Source: Odontocerum albicorne (taxonomy: Eukaryota; Arthropoda; Insecta; Trichoptera; Odontoceridae). From it: a stretch of 64,000 nucleotides of DNA. The translations under genes and the position numbers were made by a program. Each line of letters begins with the position of its first letter. The first letter of the stretch is position 1. Shown here piece after piece: positions 59,150 through 64,000 of the stretch. The stretch is taken from contig OX463844.1 in NCBI GenBank assembly GCA_949825065.1, positions 29,384,076 to 29,448,075 on the forward strand. The letters run 5' to 3'. The notes under the pieces were generated by a model that saw only the letters and a program-made list of their open reading frames with translations, did not search any database and was not told the DNA's origin.

Positions 59150-59640
59150 ACAGCCGCTGAGATCTCTTAACCAGATTGAGTTACAACTGTTGAAAGGCAA
59201 AGATGGTAGTAAGCTTAAAACTATGAAAGTGTTGAAATTGCAATCAAAAAGTGATACTAAAAACTGAGGGAAAAAACACCTTACAAAACAACTGATAAAG
59301 TTAAAAAAACGTTGTAGAAATGCGTGCACTGAGAAGAATACACGGTGCTAAAATTTATGACGGAATTCGGATTAAAGCGATTAGGAATGAATATGAGTTT
59401 AAGTGATGCATGAAGTAAGATAAAGAACAACACTCTAAAATGGTATGGCCATGTAGAACAAATGAATCAAGAAAGACTAACAAAACAAATATACGTTGCA
59501 AATATGAGAGGAATACGTGGTAGCCGAAGACCAAGGAAAATATGGTTGTATCAATTGAATAGTATTTTTAATGAAGGAAATTTAAAAGTCGGTTTTTATC
59601 AGATTTTAGTGAAACAATATAAAAGTTAAAAAAATATCTA
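59150..59640 (+). pseudogene. LINE RT C-terminal fragment
   Basis: EMRALRRIHGAKIYDGIR at about 59320, then NTLKWYGHVEQMNQERLTKQ at about 59430, then RRPRKIWLYQLNSIFNEGN. These are the ordered C-terminal blocks of the LINE family also seen at 22975, 25035 and 63105. Stops near 59410 and 59625. Catalytic region absent. Confidence 0.75.
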
Positions 59641-59657
59641 GATAGATATATGATTAT

Positions 59658-59966
59658 CTCCGTGGCCTAGTTGGTAAGACGTTTGACTTCCTCCCAAGCG
59701 TTTCGGGTTCGATTTCCGATAGAACCCAAACAAAAGGTTCCATTCTGGTAAAAGGGTTTATCATGTAAAAATACGTGTACGTATAGAGTACTTGTGTGAG
59801 TATTATTGTTTCTTCACATACGATACTTTACCAAAACGTGCATGATGAATCGCGAGTTCCGTGCCTATTCCAGTTATTCCAAAGTCTCCGGGCCACGATC
59901 TTCAATATGTCAGAATCACCAATTTAGGTATGTTGAAGGGTACAATACTAAATAAATAAATATATG
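59658..59966 (+). repeat. SINE, about 310 bp, with clear pol III boxes
   Basis: CTCCGTGGCCTAGTTGGTAA (A box) and CGGGTTCGATTTCC (B box), then a body that differs from family A after about 59745. It ends with an (AAAT)n tail at 59950-59966. Best-preserved SINE head in the window. Confidence 0.75.
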
Positions 59967-59969
59967 ATT

Positions 59970-60720
59970 TGGTGATTTTGCGAACATTATTTTTTCAAAG
60001 GAACGAGCGTTAGGTTAAGATTTTATTCAGGCCATTGCTCTGTCGGCAGAGGCGAGGCTGACTGTCCATCAGGGTGCAATCAAGCGAGAGCCTTCGGAAT
60101 CTTATCTAAACCGAGAGAGTTATGTATGGAGTATCTTTACAAATCAGATGAAATTGAAAAACTTTTTATACATCTGTACCAGAGGCTTTATTAATATTTA
60201 TAATATATAATTTCAAATGATGATTTAAATCGTTACTATATTACATCAATATACGAATGATAAAACTTGAATGGCAAACACACAAATATTGAGAGAATGA
60301 GGTTTCTTTTTCTGAAAAAATTCTTAATAAGGTAGATCCCACGATAGAGAAAAAAATTAAAAATTACGATTATAAATTATAGATAAAGCGTTTTAAAAAC
60401 TCATATGCTAGAGATTCATAAAAAAACCCTAAATACTCGTACTAATTATTTAAAATCACTCATTATTTTTTTCTTATTCAAAGACTTTTCATTCATCTAT
60501 TGGCGACCGTGGTTTAACATGAAACATTCAAGCTAATCAAATGGATGCCTCAGATTTGATTCCTGGCGTATTCACTTCCCCGATAGTTTTACGAGTACTC
60601 ATGGACCATTTTACATTTATCCGGCATTTTTTCACTCAGACTATTTCGGATTTTAAAATTAAGATGACGATCCTCTTAGCGATATTGCAATCTTTCATTC
60701 TCTTTTATTTTCTTGAATAG
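59970..60720. other. Noncoding stretch with a possible tRNA-like head
   Basis: No gene recognised. About 60503-60575 (GGCGACCGTGGTTTAACATG ... GATTTGATTCC) may be a decayed tRNA-derived head. Confidence 0.35.
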
Positions 60721-62173
60721 ATTGAGCTAGTTAGGAAGTGCTCTTGAGTTGATCGTAATGGTCGGAGAACAGTGATTTCCTAAACTTTAATAGATTGAGC
60801 TAGTTAGGAAGTGCTCTTGAGTTGATCGTAATGGTCGGAGAACAGTGCTTTCCTAAACTTTAATATATTGAGATAGTTAGGAAGTGCTCTTGAGTTGATC
60901 GTAATGGTCGGAGAACAGTGCTTTCCTAAACTTTAATAGATTGAGATAGTTAGGAAGTGCTCTTGAGTTGATCGTAATGGTCGGAGAACAGTGCTTTCCT
61001 AAACTTTAATAGATTGAGATAGTTAGGAAGTGCTCTTGAGTTGATCGTAATGGTCGGAGAACAGTGCTTTCCTAAACTTTAATAGATTGAGATAGTTAGG
61101 AAGTGCTCTTGAGTTGATCGTAATGGTCGGAGAACAGTGCTTTCCTAAACTTTAATAGATTGAGATAGTTAGGAAGTGCTCTTGAGTTGATCGTAATGGT
61201 CGGAGAACAGTGCTTTCCTAAACTTTAATAGATTGAGATAGTTAGGAAGTGCTCTTGAGTTGATCGTAATGGTCGGAGAACAGTGCTTTCCTAAACTTTA
61301 ATAGATTGAGATAGTTAGGAAGTGCTCTTGAGTTGATCGTAATGGTCGGAGAACAGTGCTTTCCTAAACTTTAATAGATTGAGATAGTTAGGAAGTGCTC
61401 TTGAGTTGATCGTAATGGTCGGAGAACAGTGCTTTCCTAAACTTTAATAGATTGAGATAGTTAGGAAGTGCTCTTGAGTTGATCGTAATGGTCGGAGAAC
61501 AGTGCTTTCCTAAACTTTAATAGATTGAGATAGTTAGGAAGTGCTCTTGAGTTGATCGTAATGGTCGGAGAACAGTGCTTTCCTAAACTTTAATAGATTG
61601 AGATAGTTAGGAAGTGCTCTTGAGTTGATCGTAATGGTCGGAGAACAGTGCTTTCCTAAACTTTAATAGATTGAGATAGTTAGGAAGTGCTCTTGAGTTG
61701 ATCGTAATGGTCGGAGAACAGTGCTTTCCTAAACTTTAATAGATTGAGATAGTTAGGAAGTGCTCTTGAGTTGATCGTAATGGTCGGAGAACAGTGCTTT
61801 CCTAAACTTTAATAGATTGAGATAGTTAGGAAGTGCTCTTGAGTTGATCGTAATGGTCGGAGAACAGTGCTTTCCTAAACTTTAATAGATTGAGATAGTT
61901 AGGAAGTGCTCTTGAGTTGATCGTAATGGTCGGAGAACAGTGCTTTCCTAAACTTTAATAGATTGAGATAGTTAGGAAGTGCTCTTGAGTTGATCGTAAT
62001 GGTCGGAGAACAGTGCTTTCCTAAACTTTAATAGATTGAGATAGTTAGGAAGTGCTCTTGAGTTGATCGTAATGATCGGATAACAGTGCTTTCCTAAACT
62101 TTAATAGATTGAGATAGTTAGGAAGTGCTCTTGAGTTGATCGTAATGGTCGGAAAACAGTGCTTTCCTAAACT
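60721..62173 (+). repeat. 73-bp tandem array, 20 copies
   Basis: Units begin ATTGAGATAGTTAGGAAGTG and repeat with an exact 73-base period from 60721 to the last start at 62108; the final copy is cut at about 62173. Middle copies are essentially identical. The first two have ATTGAGCTAG, the third is preceded by TATATTG in place of TAGATTG, and the last two have a few changes. Each unit holds an imperfect inverted pair (AGTTAGGAAGTGC and GTGCTTTCCTAAACT) able to form a hairpin. It is a minisatellite or short satellite array inside probable intron. No frame is maintained. Confidence 0.99.
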
Positions 62174-62179
62174 ATCTAA

Positions 62180-63100
62180 AGACAAAATATCCAGATTAAT
62201 GAAAATTGACAATATATTTCATTACGACTAGAAAAAGAAATTTTTATACATATTTTTAAACTCATTATATAAATGTGATATCAATGAGGTAGAGTTGGCC
62301 TCATATCCATTTACCAACTTTTAGAATTAAGGAGTTTAATTTTAACTAGTACTTTGATTCAAAATGTATGTATATTAAAAAAAAAAAAAAAAAGCTTTAA
62401 TGCGCTGTGACATTCATTTTGATAGGAAAAAAATGTTTTATAAATCATTAAAGCAATTTGAAATTCAGCCTTTTTAAATAATAATGTATTTAGGCTAGTT
62501 TTATTTTTTTTCCTTTATTCCCATATTACCTTTGTTCCCATTTTTCGGCATACTCGTATGCCGCCGAGGGCGACATGTAGTTGTTCGTTTTAGCCAATAA
62601 ATTAAAACGGAACACGAACGAATGTATTTTACACTTCATCCATGAAAGTTTCATGTGAAAGCGCGCGCAATCTGAGAAAGTTTTGGCGCGAAGATGACTT
62701 TAGGTCTCCACTTCCCCCACCGTCTCTTTCGCCTGCAGTTCTCCTGCTAATCAAATACCCGTTTCAAAGTTTAGCGGCAAATCTTTGCATCGCCAGCGGA
62801 CTAACGTTTAACCCTCTTTAGGCGAGCGAAGCAAGATACTGGATTATTCATATTTCCGGCAAAATGTGACTTAATTTACAGCCAACTGAACAAGCTTTGT
62901 TAAAATAATTATTATATATATTCTTGAAGTGAGACTCGAAATTTGAATTGGCACACCCTTAGTTTGGCGAAAACACTTAAATGAAGGTATACTAGTTGCT
63001 CCCATTCTTTTGTCATAGAACGTTTAGTAGTCAAGAGCATGTGATAGACTTCAAAGTATGGCTTGAAAGTAAATCAGTAATTTATACGATGGATGAAGTT
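62180..63100. other. Noncoding; GC-richer block at 62560-62830
   Basis: No gene recognised. 62560-62830 is GC-richer, non-repetitive and contains GAAAGCGCGCGCAATCTGAG and TTTTGGCGCGAAG words. Candidate regulatory or conserved element. A homopolymer A run lies at about 62378-62392. Confidence 0.4.
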
Positions 63101-63104
63101 TAAT

Positions 63105-63440
63105 ACTAAACATTTTTTGTGTGACAAAAAATTAAAGAATGTCGGATGTAATAAGTAGAATAATAAAAAAGATGTCTAGAAATGTCTTTGATATAAAAAT
63201 AGAATGATTTTTGAACGACTTACGACACAAAGATGGAATGAATGGAATGCGATGATGAGATAGTTCGAGGAAAGAATGGAAGCGTATAATTTGTGAAATT
63301 TTGAATGAGGGGAAGATAAGAAGCATGAATTTCAGGAGAAAATGTATGATGAGATATATGAGGCAAAGTTTGTGTATGGGTAGAAAAATATAGAGATCTG
63401 TGTTTTTAGCCTACCCCAAAAGCGATGTAGTTTGATGGTA
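63105..63440 (+). pseudogene. LINE RT C-terminal fragment, decayed
   Basis: Across frames: NGWNAMMR, then GKIRSMNFRRKCMMRYMRQS, then SVFLAYPKSDV. This corresponds to the LINE terminus W-L-x-x-L-x-x-I-x-x-E-G-x-x-K-S ... S-C-x-R-R ... S-x-Y-P. Stops and shifts throughout. Confidence 0.5.
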
Positions 63441-63754
63441 CCAAGAGTTCCCAAACTTTTTTCGGCCGTAGACCCCTTTATCAAAAACTTTTAAAACCGT
63501 CGACGCCCTACTCATTTCACAAGTTTGGTATGTAATGTGTTTTTATCAAACAAGTATTTTTATTAATTATTTTACTTCTTAATTATGTACCTATTGGAAT
63601 CATAGATATTTTGAAGTAACAAACAAATAGCAGTTGAAAGGGGGTCTATTTTTGCTGTCGTCAACCCCACAAATTGTTTTATTGAAACTATCGACCCCTA
63701 GACAAATCAAATCGACCTCAGGGGGTCGATATCGACAACCTTGGGAACCCTTGG
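63441..63754. mobile_element. MITE, about 314 bp
   Basis: Ends CCAAGAGTTCCCAAACTTTT and ACCTTGGGAACCCTTGG are inverted complements over about 14 bases with one or two mismatches. TA flanks both sides (63439-63440 and 63755-63756). The interior has inverted GACCCC / GGGGTC words (63470s and 63720s). Superfamily unresolved (TA flanks suggest Tc1/mariner; the end sequence is reminiscent of hAT-like MITEs). Confidence 0.6.
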
Positions 63755-63869
63755 TATATACGGTTACACCAAAAGCACTCTTAGAATTCGTGTATTACTA
63801 TGTACATTATATTCTCAATAAATAAAAAAAAGCTACAAACTAACATTAGGAGAGGAATCTTTGATTATA

Positions 63870-63920
63870 TTACGTAGTTCACTTAACCCCTTGATTCGTA
63901 GTTCACTTAACCCTTGACTA
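63870..63920 (+). repeat. Short direct duplication
   Basis: CGTAGTTCACTTAACCCCTTGA occurs at 63873 and, with one C fewer, at about 63897. Confidence 0.9.
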
Positions 63921-64000
63921 TCCATTTTTCGAAATCGCATATCAATGGTAACGCCTTTCGGGCTGGAATTTAGTGACACGATAAAATATATACAGTTCAA

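Noticed and set aside
59658..59730. tRNA gene
   Set aside because: Good pol III boxes, but no acceptor stem and a SINE body with A-rich tail follows.
60721..62173. CRISPR array
   Set aside because: The repeats are directly contiguous with no unique spacers, and the sequence is eukaryotic.

Overview
The window is AT-rich eukaryotic DNA with low gene density. It looks like an arthropod, most likely an insect: it carries animal-type Tc1/mariner, Helitron and RTE-like elements, many tRNA-derived SINEs, and one recognisable nuclear gene with a GT-AG intron structure. Lepidoptera is plausible from the mix of repeats, but I cannot prove it. Nothing looks prokaryotic, and most open reading frames here are chance or transposon remnants.

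The only recognisable host gene is one large internal exon (54735-55944, + strand) of a TMTC-family membrane protein, closest in what I remember to TMTC2. These are ER O-mannosyltransferases with C-terminal TPR repeats. The exon holds the conserved NDFWGT / SYRPL / HPIHTEAVAGVVGRAD / KETGIT blocks. It is interrupted by an Asn-Gly-rich insertion of about 220 residues. I found no other exon, so most flanking DNA is probably long intron or intergenic sequence.

The dominant feature is a 9.6-kb LTR retrotransposon (29497-39109). It has two 1447-bp LTRs that differ at one base that I can see, TG...CA ends and a 4-bp target-site duplication (ATAC). Its 6.7-kb interior encodes an intact-looking Gag with a CCHC knuckle. 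A UAA stop and a short, degenerate protease-like segment follow in the same frame. There is no reverse transcriptase, RNase H or integrase. The remaining roughly 4.4 kb is built of local tandem and segmental duplications, some made from protease-coding DNA. It therefore looks like a recently mobile, gag-only, non-autonomous element.

From left to right, the rest of the window is as follows. 1-6.1 kb has SINEs and an RTE-like LINE fragment. 6.11-9.82 kb is a decayed Helitron with both termini. 13.1 kb, 23.8 kb, 49.0 kb and 52.6 kb share a hairpin-bearing repeat, and the 23.8-kb copy is a near-perfect 208-bp palindrome that resembles a hammerhead-ribozyme core. 18.05-18.98 kb is a broken Tc1/mariner-like element. 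22.9-26.8 kb has LINE 3' fragments and a mariner C-terminus. 42.26-43.03 kb is an internally deleted mariner with long TIRs. 49.7-50.1 kb is a LINE RT core with a triplicated motif A. 51.3-52.0 kb is a Harbinger-like MITE. 60.72-62.17 kb is a homogeneous 20-copy, 73-bp tandem array. 63.44-63.75 kb is another MITE.
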